DNA of 64,000 nt from Cohnella baijiui (GTDB lineage: Bacteria; Bacillota; Bacilli; Paenibacillales; Paenibacillaceae): contig NZ_JAJFOW010000037.1 in the NCBI RefSeq assembly GCF_020731285.1, positions 1 through 64,000 on the forward strand, written 5' to 3'. Within the stretch, counting starts at the first letter, position 1. Each line of letters starts with the position of its first letter. A program made the translations under genes and the position numbers. The notes under the pieces are model-generated. The model ran no database searches, was not told where the DNA came from, and saw only the letters and a program-made list of their open reading frames with translations. Shown one piece after another: positions 1-8,617 of this stretch.

Positions 1-2325
1 GGGGATGGCTTGCGCATTCGGTTCGATACCCGCATCGCGAAATCCCAGCTGCTGAAGCGCCTGATCCGCGAGCTGCCCTAGCTCGGGCAGCGATTCGGGC
101 GCGAGCCGCTCCGGCAGCTTCCAGGCGGCGAGCCAGTCCTGCCACTGCCGCCGGCACTCGCCGCAGCGCGTCTCCGCCGTCTGACGATCCCGCTCGACGC
201 GGGCTGCCTCGGCGGCGACCGCTTCCCCACGGCGGCGAATGTCGTCCAGCCTCGCCTGCGCACGGTCCATCGCGCTCCAGCGATCCAGCTGTGCCTGCAC
301 CCCGTCGCGCAGCCAGCGGCGGAGACGCTCCGCCTCCGCCTGCACCGCTTCGTACGCCTCCGCACCGCTTGCGCGTCCGTCCGGCGCGAGCGCCGCCGCC
401 ACCGCCGCGGGCCGGGCGATCAGTCGCGCCAGCGCTTCCCGCGCCTGCCCGGCCCGGAGGTGCAGCGCAGCTTCGGCCTCGCGCACGCTCGCTTCGACTG
501 CAGCTGCCGCGCCGACATCAGGGCCGTCTGCGGGCGCCGCCCGGCCCGGGGCGCCGCGCGAGACGCGCATCCCGAGCCACAGGGCGGCACCGGAGGCGGC
601 GAGCAGTACGGGCGCGAGCACGCCGTAGAGACCCGCAGCTTCCATGGAGCCGCTCGCGAACGCGGCGATCCCTACGGTGGCTCCGAGGATCGCGAGCGCG
701 ACGGCGCCGATCCGAAGGCCGCGGCGCAGCGCCGCGTTATCGTCCGCAGGATCGTTCGCTCTGCGACGCCGGGCGGCGACTCTACCGGCGGAGTGCGACG
801 TCTCCGCGTCGAGCCGCCCCCGCGCATGCGCAGTGTCTTGCGTCGCCACGGCGCTCTTTGCCGCCCAGGCGGCCTCCCGGCCGGCGCGATCGAACTCGCG
901 CAGTTCGTCCTCGAGTTCATGCCAAACGCCAAGCAGCGCCTCTCGCGTTCGCGGTACGAACGCGACCGCCTCGACATCCGACGATGCGGCGGCCCCAGCG
1001 GCGCTGGCGGCTTCGTTCGGCGACGCAGAAGCTTCTTCCTCCGCCGCCAGCTCCGCCTGGATCGCCGCTTGATCGCCGCGAATACGCTGCGCTTCGGCTT
1101 CGATCCGGTCGCGCACCCGTTCCGCCTCCGCGAGCCGCTGCCGCAGGCGGCCGCCCTCCTCCCGCTCCGCCATCGCGGCGAAGCGACGGGCGTCGTCCTC
1201 CGTCCAGGCCGGCGACACCCGCTGGAGCGCGGCGGCCGCGGCCTCCTCCAGCAAACGCAGGTCCGCGGCAACCTCAGTCAGCTCCGAGCGGCGTGCGACC
1301 GCCGCTTCCCTTCGCGCGTCCAGCGTTTCGATGCGGGACGCGGCGGCGACTAGCGCCTCGTCCCAGACGAGCGCGTTCCGCTCGCTCCGCAGCTCGGCCA
1401 GTGCCTCTTCCGCCAGCTTGCAGGCGGCTTGCGCGTCCGCGCTTCGCCTCAGCAGCGTCTCCCACCGGGCCGACGCCTCCTCGCCGAGCGGGGCCTGCAC
1501 GCGCGCGTCCGGCGGCAGCTGCGCCGCAAGCTCCGCCTCCGCGAGCCGCGCCGCCTCGGCGTCGAGCCACCAGCTCCTCGCCTCCAGCGCGCCCCGGAGA
1601 AAGGCCTCGCGCTCCCGCAGGGCCGGCAGTCCCGCCTCCAAGGCGTCGATCTCGCGATCCGTCTCGGCCAGGCGAGCGGTGGCTTCCCGGTAGGCGGCGA
1701 TTCCCTGCCGGGACTGCCGGAGCGCCGTTTCGAACGCCTTCATGTCCGCCAGCGTCAGATTGATTGTCTGGGTCGAGCCCTTCGGCCGGTACAGACGATC
1801 CATCTCCGCGTTCAGCCATTTGCCGGCTGCAGTCAGCGCCGCGCCGCCCGCCATGCCCGCGTGGTAGAGATAGTTGCCGATCTCCTCCCCCTGGAGCGTG
1901 CGCAGCTCGTGAAGCTCGTCCAGCGTCACCGCGAACAGCTGCCGGAAGAGCCGCTCGGAGACGCCCCCCAGCAGCAGCCGCTCCACCTCGGCTTGCGTCA
2001 GCGTCCGCTCGGCGCCCGCGTCGTCGCGGAGAACGGCCGTTCCGCCCCTTCGCGCGGCGCCGTCCGCGTAACGCTCCAGGATCAGCTCCCGGTCGCCGTC
2101 CCGCAGGACGAGCCGGCCGCCGTGGCGGCCGCCGCGGACCGGCTCGCCCCGCTCCGGCAGCTGCGCCCTTGTCGCAAAGCCGTACAGCATCGTGCGGATG
2201 AAGCGAAGCAGCGTGCTCTTGCCGGCTTCGTTCGGCCCGTACACGACGGTGACGGGCGCGTCGAAACGGCAGCGCATATCGTGCCACGCGCCAAAGCCGT
2301 CGATATGCAGCTCCTTGATGTGCAC
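1..2325 (-). CDS. yhaN: YhaN-family AAA/SMC-like ATPase, partial (3' end beyond window)
   Basis: About 775 codons are visible and the frame stays open to base 1, so the C-terminal ATPase half is missing. The GTG at 2325 is chosen because GGAGG lies 7 nt upstream (2335-2339 region). The first 40 residues hold an SMC/RecF-type N-terminus with the Walker A motif GPNEAGKST. The middle is long, Ala/Glu/Arg-rich and coiled-coil-like. Around residues 550-600 there is a hydrophobic double segment (IGAVALAILGATVGIAAF, then GLYGVLAPVLLAASGAALWL), as in YhaN proteins, which are Rad50/SbcC-like ATPases with a membrane hairpin. It follows yhaO by 73 nt. An SbcCD-like role with YhaO in DNA end processing is inferred from the family. 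Confidence 0.85.
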   Translation of the reverse strand, partial: MHIKELHIDGFGAWHDMRCRFDAPVTVVYGPNEAGKSTLLRFIRTMLYGFATRAQLPERGEPVRGGRHGGRLVLRDGDRELILERYADGAARRGGTAVLRDDAGAERTLTQAEVERLLLGGVSERLFRQLFAVTLDELHELRTLQGEEIGNYLYHAGMAGGAALTAAGKWLNAEMDRLYRPKGSTQTINLTLADMKAFETALRQSRQGIAAYREATARLAETDREIDALEAGLPALREREAFLRGALEARSWWLDAEAARLAEAELAAQLPPDARVQAPLGEEASARWETLLRRSADAQAACKLAEEALAELRSERNALVWDEALVAAASRIETLDARREAAVARRSELTEVAADLRLLEEAAAAALQRVSPAWTEDDARRFAAMAEREEGGRLRQRLAEAERVRDRIEAEAQRIRGDQAAIQAELAAEEEASASPNEAASAAGAAASSDVEAVAFVPRTREALLGVWHELEDELREFDRAGREAAWAAKSAVATQDTAHARGRLDAETSHSAGRVAARRRRANDPADDNAALRRGLRIGAVALAILGATVGIAAFASGSMEAAGLYGVLAPVLLAASGAALWLGMRVSRGAPGRAAPADGPDVGAAAAVEASVREAEAALHLRAGQAREALARLIARPAAVAAALAPDGRASGAEAYEAVQAEAERLRRWLRDGVQAQLDRWSAMDRAQARLDDIRRRGEAVAAEAARVERDRQTAETRCGECRRQWQDWLAAWKLPERLAPESLPELGQLADQALQQLGFRDAGIEPNAQAIP

Positions 2326-2398
2326 GCTCGCGCCTCCTTCTTATGTACGGTAATAAAGACTTGTGTACGGATTTAGAAACTTAGGTTTCATGGCCGTC

Positions 2399-3697
2399 TT
2401 ACTCGCCCTCGGACTTGTCCCTCAGCAGCAAGGCGGCGAGCGCTTCAGCCCGCGAGAGCAGCTCCGCCCGGGCTTCGTCGCCGCGACCGTCCAGCCATTC
2501 GCGGAGCCGCGGCTGCCGTCGCAACGCCTCCGTCGCGTCCGCCAGCAGCTCCCTCGAGAGGGCCGAGTCCGCCCTCCCGGTTCGCGCGAGACGCGCCAGC
2601 TCGCCGAGGAAGCCTTGCCCATCCTCGGCCGCGGCATCGTCGCCCGTGCCGGTCGTCGCAACGGCAAGCCGCTCGACCCACACCCAGTCGTCCCGCTCGT
2701 CCGGCTCGCCCACCCATTCGCGCAGCTCGCCGAGCCACGCTTCGCCGGCGTTCTCGCGCACAAGTCGCGCATGAAGCGGCCCCGAGCCGACGAGACGCAG
2801 GCGCAGCACGACCGGACGGCCGGCGGCGTCGGCCCGCGCCCCGTCTACGGCCGCGAGCAGCCGTTCCTTCAACTGCTGCTCGCGCTCCGCGCCGTCGATG
2901 GCGACGTCCGTCTCCCGCCAACGCACGTCGGAGACGTCCCGGAACGATAGCGCGACCTGCCCTTCGGCGGAGACGCGGACGACGTAAGCGCCCCTGGCCC
3001 CCGTCTCCCGGACGCTGCGTCCCTGAATATTGCCGGGATAAACGACGTGCGGATACTCGCGCAGCACGCGGCGGTCGTGAACATGGCCGAGCGCCCAATA
3101 GTCAAAACCGGCCCCCGCCAATTCCGCCAGCTTGCAAGGGGCGTAATTGTCGTGGGCCGCGTTTCCGTCGACGTTGGCATGCAGGAGCGCCAAATGAAAC
3201 GGGGCGCCCTCTGTCGTCCGGTATCGGGATGCGAGGTTGTCCGTCACGCTCGCGTCGGCGTAGGAAATGCCGTATACATGCGCGGCCAGCAGGCCGTCCC
3301 GGCGGTATGCGGGACGGCATTCGACGTCCTCCGTCCCGAATACGTGCGCCGTCTCCGGCCAGTCGAGCTTCGACTGCCAGCCGCTGACCGGGTCGTGGTT
3401 GCCGTGGACGATAAACGTCTGGACGCCCTCCCGGGCCAGCTCGTTCAGGGCGCGCTGCATGCGCAGCTGCGCCTTCAAGGAACGATCTGCTGCGTCGTAC
3501 AAATCGCCCGCGAACACGACGAAGTCGAGCCGCTCGCGGCGGACCGTCTCCATTAGCCGATCGAAGGCGGCGAAGGTCGATTCGCGCAGCCGGTCGCGCA
3601 CCTCGGCGGGCGCCTTGCCGAGTCCGCGGAACGGGCTGTCGAGGTGCAGATCCGCCGCATGCAAAAAGGTAAAGGGAATGCCCACGGTTCGCGGCAC
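2399..3697 (-). CDS. yhaO: YhaO-type DNA repair metallophosphoesterase (SbcD/Mre11-like)
   Basis: 432 aa. The calcineurin-like phosphoesterase motifs are in order: HAADLHLDSPF (residues 13-23), FAGDLYD (about 62), HGNHDP (about 98), LLHANVDG and ALGHVHDR. These bind two metals in Mre11/SbcD nucleases. The C-terminal third is an acidic/basic helical region typical of YhaO. The GTG at 3697 has GGAG only 1 nt upstream, so the in-frame GTG at 3685, 13 nt after the same GGAG, is an alternative start. It lies between the glycosyltransferase (44 nt gap) and yhaN (73 nt gap), all on one strand, so co-transcription is likely. It probably forms a nuclease-ATPase pair with YhaN. Confidence 0.85.
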   Translation of the reverse strand: MPRTVGIPFTFLHAADLHLDSPFRGLGKAPAEVRDRLRESTFAAFDRLMETVRRERLDFVVFAGDLYDAADRSLKAQLRMQRALNELAREGVQTFIVHGNHDPVSGWQSKLDWPETAHVFGTEDVECRPAYRRDGLLAAHVYGISYADASVTDNLASRYRTTEGAPFHLALLHANVDGNAAHDNYAPCKLAELAGAGFDYWALGHVHDRRVLREYPHVVYPGNIQGRSVRETGARGAYVVRVSAEGQVALSFRDVSDVRWRETDVAIDGAEREQQLKERLLAAVDGARADAAGRPVVLRLRLVGSGPLHARLVRENAGEAWLGELREWVGEPDERDDWVWVERLAVATTGTGDDAAAEDGQGFLGELARLARTGRADSALSRELLADATEALRRQPRLREWLDGRGDEARAELLSRAEALAALLLRDKSEGE

Positions 3698-3741
3698 GCT
3701 CCGTTTCTGAAAGAATGTCGCGCGGAATTGAACTTCCGCGT

Positions 3742-4890
3742 CTACGGCTGCGGTTCGGCGTCTTTCGCCGGCCCCATCGCCACGTATATTTTTTTCAGCT
3801 CTTGGATGACCCGGTTCAAGGAATACGTCTTCTTCGCTTTGTTCATCGCCGCCCGCGCCAGCTCGTAGCGGTAGTGCGGATCGATGATCAGCTTATCCAG
3901 CGCCTCGGCGAGCGCTGCCGGATCTTCCGAAGGCACGAGCAGCCCGTTGCTGCCGTCCTCGATCTGCTCGGCGATGCCGCCCACGTTCGTGCCGACGAGC
4001 GCAAGCAGGCAGAGCGCCGCCTCGGCGAACACGGAGCCGAACGCTTCCGCGCGGGAGGGGAGCACGAACACGTCGAAGAAGGGCATCATCTCTTCGGGGT
4101 GCAGCATATAGCCGTAGAAAATCGTCTCGTCGTAGATGCCCAGATCCTGCGCCAGCTTTTCGAGTTCCGGCCGGATCGGCCCGTCGCCGATGACGTGCAG
4201 CACGAACTTGCGATCCCGCTTGCGCAGCTCCGAACAAGCCCGAAGGAGCAGATCGAGCCCTTTGGCGGGCACGAGGCGGCACACCGTCACGAGCTGGGTC
4301 ACTTCGTTCTCGTGAGAGATCGGCTTGAAACGCCGCTCGTCGTAGCCGTTGGGAATGACGCCGATCGCTTCCGGCCGATTCATATAAGCGCCCATGTAAT
4401 CGGCGAACGACCGCGAGACGGTCAGCATCCGATCGGCATGATGCTCCAGCTCCCCGTACAGCGAGGTGAGAAACCGATGCTCCGGCCCGTCCGCCGGAAT
4501 GCGGCCGTTCAGGATCAGCTCCCGCTCGTAGCTCGAGTGCACCGTCATGAGGAGCGGTGTGCCGGGATAAATCCGCTTCATCGCGAGCGCGGCGACCGGA
4601 TGATGCGCGTGGATCAAGTCGTAAGCGCCCTTGAGGCGAAGCCGGCTCCACCAGATATAGTCTTTGAGCGTTTGCATGTATTTGTCGACGACCGGATGAC
4701 CGGCGTACGCGCGCCAATCGAATGTGTCGAATTCGATGTCTTCCTGCCCTTTGTTGCGAATGCGCTTGGGGATCGAGAAAAGCTCCATCTCCCAACCGAT
4801 TTTGCGAAACCGTTCTCCGATATAAGGGACCATGGAAGAAACGCCGCCCGGCTGTTCCGGGGGAAAAAACAGCGCCTGCAAAATGTTCAT
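3742..4890 (-). CDS. GT4-family glycosyltransferase
   Basis: 382 aa, usual length for GT-B fold GT4 enzymes. The N-terminus has the glycine-rich acceptor-side loop PPEQPGGVSSMV. The C-terminal half has VCRLVPAKGLDLLL, HVIGDGPIRPELE and the EX7E-like block PSRAEAFGSVFAEAALC, which binds the nucleotide-sugar donor. No signal peptide or membrane segment is seen, so it is cytosolic or membrane-associated. The start is supported by GAGGAGG 11 nt upstream of the ATG. It is the first gene of the run into yhaO-yhaN, an odd partner for DNA repair genes. The sugar and acceptor cannot be told from sequence. Confidence 0.85.
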   Translation of the reverse strand: MNILQALFFPPEQPGGVSSMVPYIGERFRKIGWEMELFSIPKRIRNKGQEDIEFDTFDWRAYAGHPVVDKYMQTLKDYIWWSRLRLKGAYDLIHAHHPVAALAMKRIYPGTPLLMTVHSSYERELILNGRIPADGPEHRFLTSLYGELEHHADRMLTVSRSFADYMGAYMNRPEAIGVIPNGYDERRFKPISHENEVTQLVTVCRLVPAKGLDLLLRACSELRKRDRKFVLHVIGDGPIRPELEKLAQDLGIYDETIFYGYMLHPEEMMPFFDVFVLPSRAEAFGSVFAEAALCLLALVGTNVGGIAEQIEDGSNGLLVPSEDPAALAEALDKLIIDPHYRYELARAAMNKAKKTYSLNRVIQELKKIYVAMGPAKDAEPQP

Positions 4891-4935
4891 GAGGCGATTT
4901 CCTCCTCTGCCCTACTTTCTCGGTCTATCAAAGTT

Positions 4936-4965
4936 ATGATATATTAGAACATATGTTTCTGTAAA
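4936..4965 (-). promoter_or_regulatory. Candidate sigma-A promoter with LexA-like box in the spacer (GT4-yhaO-yhaN)
   Basis: On the minus strand TTTACA (4960-4965) and TATCAT (4936-4941) are separated by 18 nt. The spacer is filled by AGAACATATGTTTC (plus strand 4946-4959), matching 13 of 14 positions of the Bacillus LexA/DinR consensus CGAACRNRYGTTYC. The box could equally act on the divergent diguanylate cyclase gene at 4989. Gel shift or mitomycin induction would test it. Confidence 0.6.
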
Positions 4966-4988
4966 GAAAACGCCCAAGAGGAGCCTTT

Positions 4989-6188
4989 ATGAACGTAGCT
5001 ACCATCTGGCACGACCGCGGTCTCCTGCTGGCATTCTCTTCGGCCGTCGCCGTCGTCATTCTCGCGCTGATGCTGTTCATGTCCTACCGGCTGATCGCGC
5101 TTGGCCGCCGCAAGGCGTATCGCACGCTGCTCATCTCGCTGGGCGTCATCGCCGCCTACCATGCGTTCCAGCTCGTCGCCGCGCTGGACGACCGGCTCGG
5201 CACGCCGATCGCCCTGTTCGGCGGAGCCGTTTTGCGCACGCTGGCGTTTGTTCTGCTGAATTTCGCCGTCTTCGAGCTGTATTACAAGCGGCGTCCGCGT
5301 ACGCGCGCCTGGCTGTTCGGGCTGATGGCGATCGGATTGACGATCGCGGTATGCGACGTCTTCGTCGCGACGGGCGGGCTGGCGAAGCCGATGGCCGACT
5401 CCGGCCTCCTCGCGCCCGTGCTCGATGGCTACATGCTCGTGCTGAGCCCCCTGTTCGCGCTCATGTTCGGGCCGCATCTGCTGCAATCAAGCAGATACGT
5501 CGCCGGATTGGCCCTGGCCTTCGGCGGACAGCTCGCGGCGATGGCGGGCGAGTATTGGGGAGCCGATTCTCCATTTTATGCGGGGGCGGCGGCGCTTCTG
5601 CCGGTCGGCTACTATATTTTGCTGTTCATGCTGCTGTTCGAGCGCGTGGTCGAGCTGTTGCAGTCGGCTTACCGCTCGTCGATCACCGATGGTTTGACTA
5701 ATCTGTTCAATCGACGCTTCTTCACCGGCCAGCTCGATTCGGTGCTCCGCGCCGGCAAGGAAACCGGCGCCATCTTCTGCGACATCGACAACTTCAAGAA
5801 GCTGAACGACACGCAGGGCCATCAGCAGGCCGACATCGTGCTGAAGCAGGTCGCGGCGATTCTGATGGAGGAAACCGGAGGGATCGGCCTCGCGGGACGG
5901 TACGGCGGCGAGGAGCTGGTGGCGTTCGTCGCAAGCCCCGGCACATCCTCCCTGGCCGTCGCCGAGCTCATCCGGGCGCGTGTGGCCAAGGAGACGATCG
6001 TCACCGTTAGCGTCGGCCACTGCATGGCCGAGCCCGGCATGACGGCCGATCAGTTGATGAAGCACGCGGACGAGGCGATGTACCATTCGAAACATTCGGG
6101 CAAAAACCGCGTCACCGACTATGCCGCCCTCGCCGGCGCCGACAACTTCGGCCTGGAGAGCGCGGCGTCAGGCCGGCGCAAACGCTAG
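4989..6188 (+). CDS. Membrane diguanylate cyclase (GGDEF)
   Basis: 399 aa. The first 215 residues form about seven hydrophobic segments, like a 7TM-type sensor. A GGDEF domain follows, with DGLTNLFNRRFF, metal-binding DIDNFKKLND and the active-site variant GGEEL, which is compatible with making c-di-GMP from two GTP. No RxxD inhibitory site is seen upstream of GGEEL, so product feedback by that route is unlikely. The last ~25 residues are a basic tail. The start is supported by GAGGAG 5 nt before the ATG. The gene is divergent from the glycosyltransferase and shares the 98-bp region holding the LexA-like box. The sensed signal is unknown. Confidence 0.88.
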   Translation: MNVATIWHDRGLLLAFSSAVAVVILALMLFMSYRLIALGRRKAYRTLLISLGVIAAYHAFQLVAALDDRLGTPIALFGGAVLRTLAFVLLNFAVFELYYKRRPRTRAWLFGLMAIGLTIAVCDVFVATGGLAKPMADSGLLAPVLDGYMLVLSPLFALMFGPHLLQSSRYVAGLALAFGGQLAAMAGEYWGADSPFYAGAAALLPVGYYILLFMLLFERVVELLQSAYRSSITDGLTNLFNRRFFTGQLDSVLRAGKETGAIFCDIDNFKKLNDTQGHQQADIVLKQVAAILMEETGGIGLAGRYGGEELVAFVASPGTSSLAVAELIRARVAKETIVTVSVGHCMAEPGMTADQLMKHADEAMYHSKHSGKNRVTDYAALAGADNFGLESAASGRRKR

Positions 6189-6217
6189 GCGCCGCCGCGT
6201 CAGCGTCGCGCGTCAGC

Positions 6218-6267
6218 GGGTATCTGGGACCGCCGGACTTCGTCCGCGGCCCGGATACCCGTTTTTT
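6218..6267 (+). terminator. Intrinsic terminator of the diguanylate cyclase gene
   Basis: GGGTATCtGGgaCCGcCGGAC is paired, around a TTC loop, with GTCCgCGGcCCGGATACCC (6218-6260) and followed by TTTTTT at 6262-6267. It sits 30 nt after the stop codon. Confidence 0.85.
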
Positions 6268-6375
6268 GTTGGTCGATCAGGGTACGTACAACATCAGGCA
6301 TGGCACGATGGAGAAAAGGGAAACATCTCCATCTTGGAAACCTTGATTGTACGTGCGTCATGGATTCGGGCAGGC

Positions 6376-6558
6376 TAACGGTTGCTGCCGAGCTTATATG
6401 GCGCAGAAACGTCATTTTAAAATGATAACGGTTGTGGTTGAGCTTATTTCTCCTCTCGGATCCCTTCATACGATGAAAGTTCACAAATAACAACGTTGGC
6501 AACCGTTACCGTTCGTAAATCACCATTTTGGCCCCAATAAGCTCATCTGCAATCGTTA
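6376..6558. repeat. 183-bp symmetrical intergenic repeat element, copy 1
   Basis: Four copies of a unit starting TAACGG-N13 and ending near TTATT are placed symmetrically: forward at 6376 and 6426, reverse starting at 6508 and 6558. Same-strand copies are exactly 50 nt apart. The ends read TAACGGTTGCTGCCGAGC and, inverted, TAACGATTGCAGATGAGC. A short palindrome, TTCATacgATGAA (6465-6477), lies near the centre. A second element of identical length and spacing is at 17677-17859. No ORF runs through it. Confidence 0.8.
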
Positions 6559-6567
6559 CACCTTGCA

Positions 6568-7124
6568 CCTCACTAGCCGAAACCGTCGCTGGGGCTTAGG
6601 TATGAAAATCTTGATTTTGAGCGACCTTTCCGGCCTTCATCTCCTATCGCACATTCGTAAGCAGCATGCCGAATCCGCGTCGTGAGTCGACTTGTGTCGA
6701 ATCACCCCGACCGTCAAATTGGAGCGCTTCGACGTCTTCCGAGAGGGGTTCGCCAAGGATTTGCTGCAAATTTACTTGGTCATCCCAATCATGCAGCGCC
6801 ACGGTATGGTCATTGACCTTTAAGGCATATGTGTTCAACGGATTCTGTACATGCGTGGCTTGGACACATCTGTGGGTTTGGGCGTTTCGGTTTTCATAGC
6901 TGGATCAGAGGGAGATGCTGTCCGAGTGTTCGGTTTTTGATCATCGGAGCATCCGAGCATCTAGTACAAGCTGACGAAAGAAAGAATCCAGATCTGCTTT
7001 CTCATCTCTATCCCTCTTTTCGGAAACGAGCAATCGGCAAGGCGATCCAATTGTAAGCAAGATTCGTGTATACTAGGACCATTGATTTCGACGCGCGCTC
7101 CGCGCCACCGAAGGAGAGACTGAC
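6568..7124. other. Intergenic stretch without a convincing intact gene
   Basis: About 560 bp of lower GC than its neighbours lie between the 183-bp element and the methyltransferase gene. Apart from the relic ORF at 6644-6838 nothing is recognised. AAGGAG (7111-7116) just before 7125 is the ribosome site of the next gene. Confidence 0.5.
6644..6838 (-). pseudogene. Relic of a small Paenibacillus-type hypothetical protein
   Basis: A 64-codon ORF reads like coding sequence at first (residues 20-45: QVNLQQILGEPLSEDVEAL) and then degenerates. The block LGEPLxExVE resembles, from memory, the N-terminal part of short secreted proteins common in Paenibacillus. No good ribosome site is seen and the C-terminal part of such proteins is missing. 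It may be chance; a protein search for longer homologs would decide. Confidence 0.3.
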
Positions 7125-8528
7125 ATGACGCCAACCCTACCTCCCGCCTATACCGCGCGCATCCGGGAACAGCTCGGCGGGGAAGCGGACGCCTTCCTCC
7201 GCAGCTTTGCGGAACCGCGCGCTGTTGGCCTGCGCCTGAATCCGCTGAAGCTGGACGTCCAGCGGGACGAACGGGGAAGAATGCCCGCGCCGCCGGCAAT
7301 CGCGCAGGAATGGGGGCTTGCCCCGATCCCGTGGTGCCCGGATGGCTGGTTCTACGAGGAAGACGCCAGGCCGGGCAAGCACCCCTTCCATGCGTCTGGC
7401 TTGATCTATATTCAGGAGCCGAGCGCGATGATCGCCGCAGAGCTCCTCGATCCTCAGCCGGGTGACATGGTGCTCGATCTCGCGGCGGCGCCTGGCGGCA
7501 AGACGACTCAGATCGCGGGCAAAATGCGGGGGCGAGGACTGCTCGTGGCCAACGAAATCCACCCCGCCCGGGCGCGCATCCTTTCGGAGAACGTCGAGCG
7601 GATGGGCATCGTGAACGCGGTCGTCGTGAGCGCGGCGCCGGGGCCGCTCGCCGAGCGCTGGCCCGAAGCGTTCGACCGCATCATGCTGGACGCCCCATGC
7701 TCGGGGGAAGGCATGTTCCGCAAAGATCAGGACGCCATCGCCGAGTGGTCGCCCGAGGCGGTACAAGCGTGCGCCGTGCGCCAGTGCGACATCTTGCCGG
7801 ATGCGGCGGCGATGCTGAAGCCGGGCGGCCGGCTCGTCTACTCCACCTGCACCTTCAATCGGGAGGAGAACGAGGAGACGATCGCCTGGTTCCTGCGCGC
7901 GTTTCCCGACTTCCGACTGATTGGGGAGCACCGCATGTGGCCGCACCGGGGCGAAGGCGAAGGACATTACGCCGCCGTCTTGGAAAAACAAGATTCCGAT
8001 AGCGCCGAACCTGTGCGGCCATCATCCGACTCGCCGCGCAAAGGCGTCCGAAACGCAAAGCCGAATGCCGCCGCAGCAGCCGCGGAAACCGCGCTCCAGG
8101 CGTACCGGGCGTTCGCCGAAGACGTGCTGCCCGGCTTCGCGTTGCCGGCGGACGGGACGCCGCTGCTTTTCGGGGAGGCGCTATACTGGTTTCCCGTACC
8201 GCCCGGCTCGGCGGTGCAGCCGTCCGGTCTCGCCGGCCTCAAGACGCTTCGCCCGGGCCTGCATCTCGGCGAATACCGCAAAGGCCGGTTCGAGCCCGGG
8301 CACGCGCTCGCGCTGGCGGCCGCGGCTGGACAGGCCTCCCTCTCCGCCGATTATCCGCCGGACGCCCCGGAAGTCGCCGCCTACCGCAGAGGAGAATCGC
8401 TCCCCGCCGTTCCGGGCGAACGCGGCTGGGGGCTGCTGACGACGGGCAGCCTTCCCCTCGGCTGGTTCAAGTCAAGCGACGGCTGGCGGAAAAACCACTA
8501 CCCTAAAGGCTTGCGGCAACAGGGGTAA
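7125..8528 (+). CDS. RsmF/NOL1-type rRNA m5C methyltransferase, paralog 1
   Basis: 467 aa. It carries the SAM motif LDLAAAPGGKTTQIA (about residues 112-126), motif IV DAPCSGEGMFRKD and motif VI YSTCTFNREENEE. The two cysteines in PCSG and STCT are the pair used by RNA m5C methyltransferases to attack and release cytosine. The C-terminal ~150 residues match the RsmF-type RNA-binding (PUA-like) half (LPLGWFKSSDGWRKNHYPKG). AAGGAGAG lies about 6 nt before the ATG. A second member of the family is 2.4 kb away on the other strand. The target base is unknown. Confidence 0.88.
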   Translation: MTPTLPPAYTARIREQLGGEADAFLRSFAEPRAVGLRLNPLKLDVQRDERGRMPAPPAIAQEWGLAPIPWCPDGWFYEEDARPGKHPFHASGLIYIQEPSAMIAAELLDPQPGDMVLDLAAAPGGKTTQIAGKMRGRGLLVANEIHPARARILSENVERMGIVNAVVVSAAPGPLAERWPEAFDRIMLDAPCSGEGMFRKDQDAIAEWSPEAVQACAVRQCDILPDAAAMLKPGGRLVYSTCTFNREENEETIAWFLRAFPDFRLIGEHRMWPHRGEGEGHYAAVLEKQDSDSAEPVRPSSDSPRKGVRNAKPNAAAAAAETALQAYRAFAEDVLPGFALPADGTPLLFGEALYWFPVPPGSAVQPSGLAGLKTLRPGLHLGEYRKGRFEPGHALALAAAAGQASLSADYPPDAPEVAAYRRGESLPAVPGERGWGLLTTGSLPLGWFKSSDGWRKNHYPKGLRQQG

Positions 8529-8535
8529 CCTTATT

Positions 8536-8583
8536 GGCATTTCGGCATTTCGGCATTTCGGCATTTCGGCATTTCGGCATTTC
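8536..8583. repeat. Tandem octanucleotide repeat (GGCATTTC)6
   Basis: Six perfect copies of GGCATTTC start 7 nt after the stop codon of the methyltransferase gene. Such perfect short-period arrays tend to vary in copy number by slippage. Confidence 0.95.
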
Positions 8584-8594
8584 GCCAGACGAGC

Positions 8595-8617
8595 TGTAAC
8601 CCGATTTTCGGGTTACA
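8595..8617. other. Perfect 9-bp hairpin without T tract
   Basis: TGTAACCCG-ATTTT-CGGGTTACA. It lies 67 nt downstream of the methyltransferase stop and could stabilise the mRNA 3' end or assist termination, but no run of T follows. Confidence 0.6.

Noticed and set aside
291..1763. 490-codon plus-strand ORF rich in Arg, Pro and Ala
   Set aside because: It is antisense to yhaN, which has the Walker A motif and long coiled-coil reading; composition is typical of a GC-rich shadow frame.
4989..6188. Possible c-di-GMP effector partner or riboswitch next to the GGDEF gene
   Set aside because: No EAL, HD-GYP or PilZ gene and no GEMM-type riboswitch sequence was found in the window.
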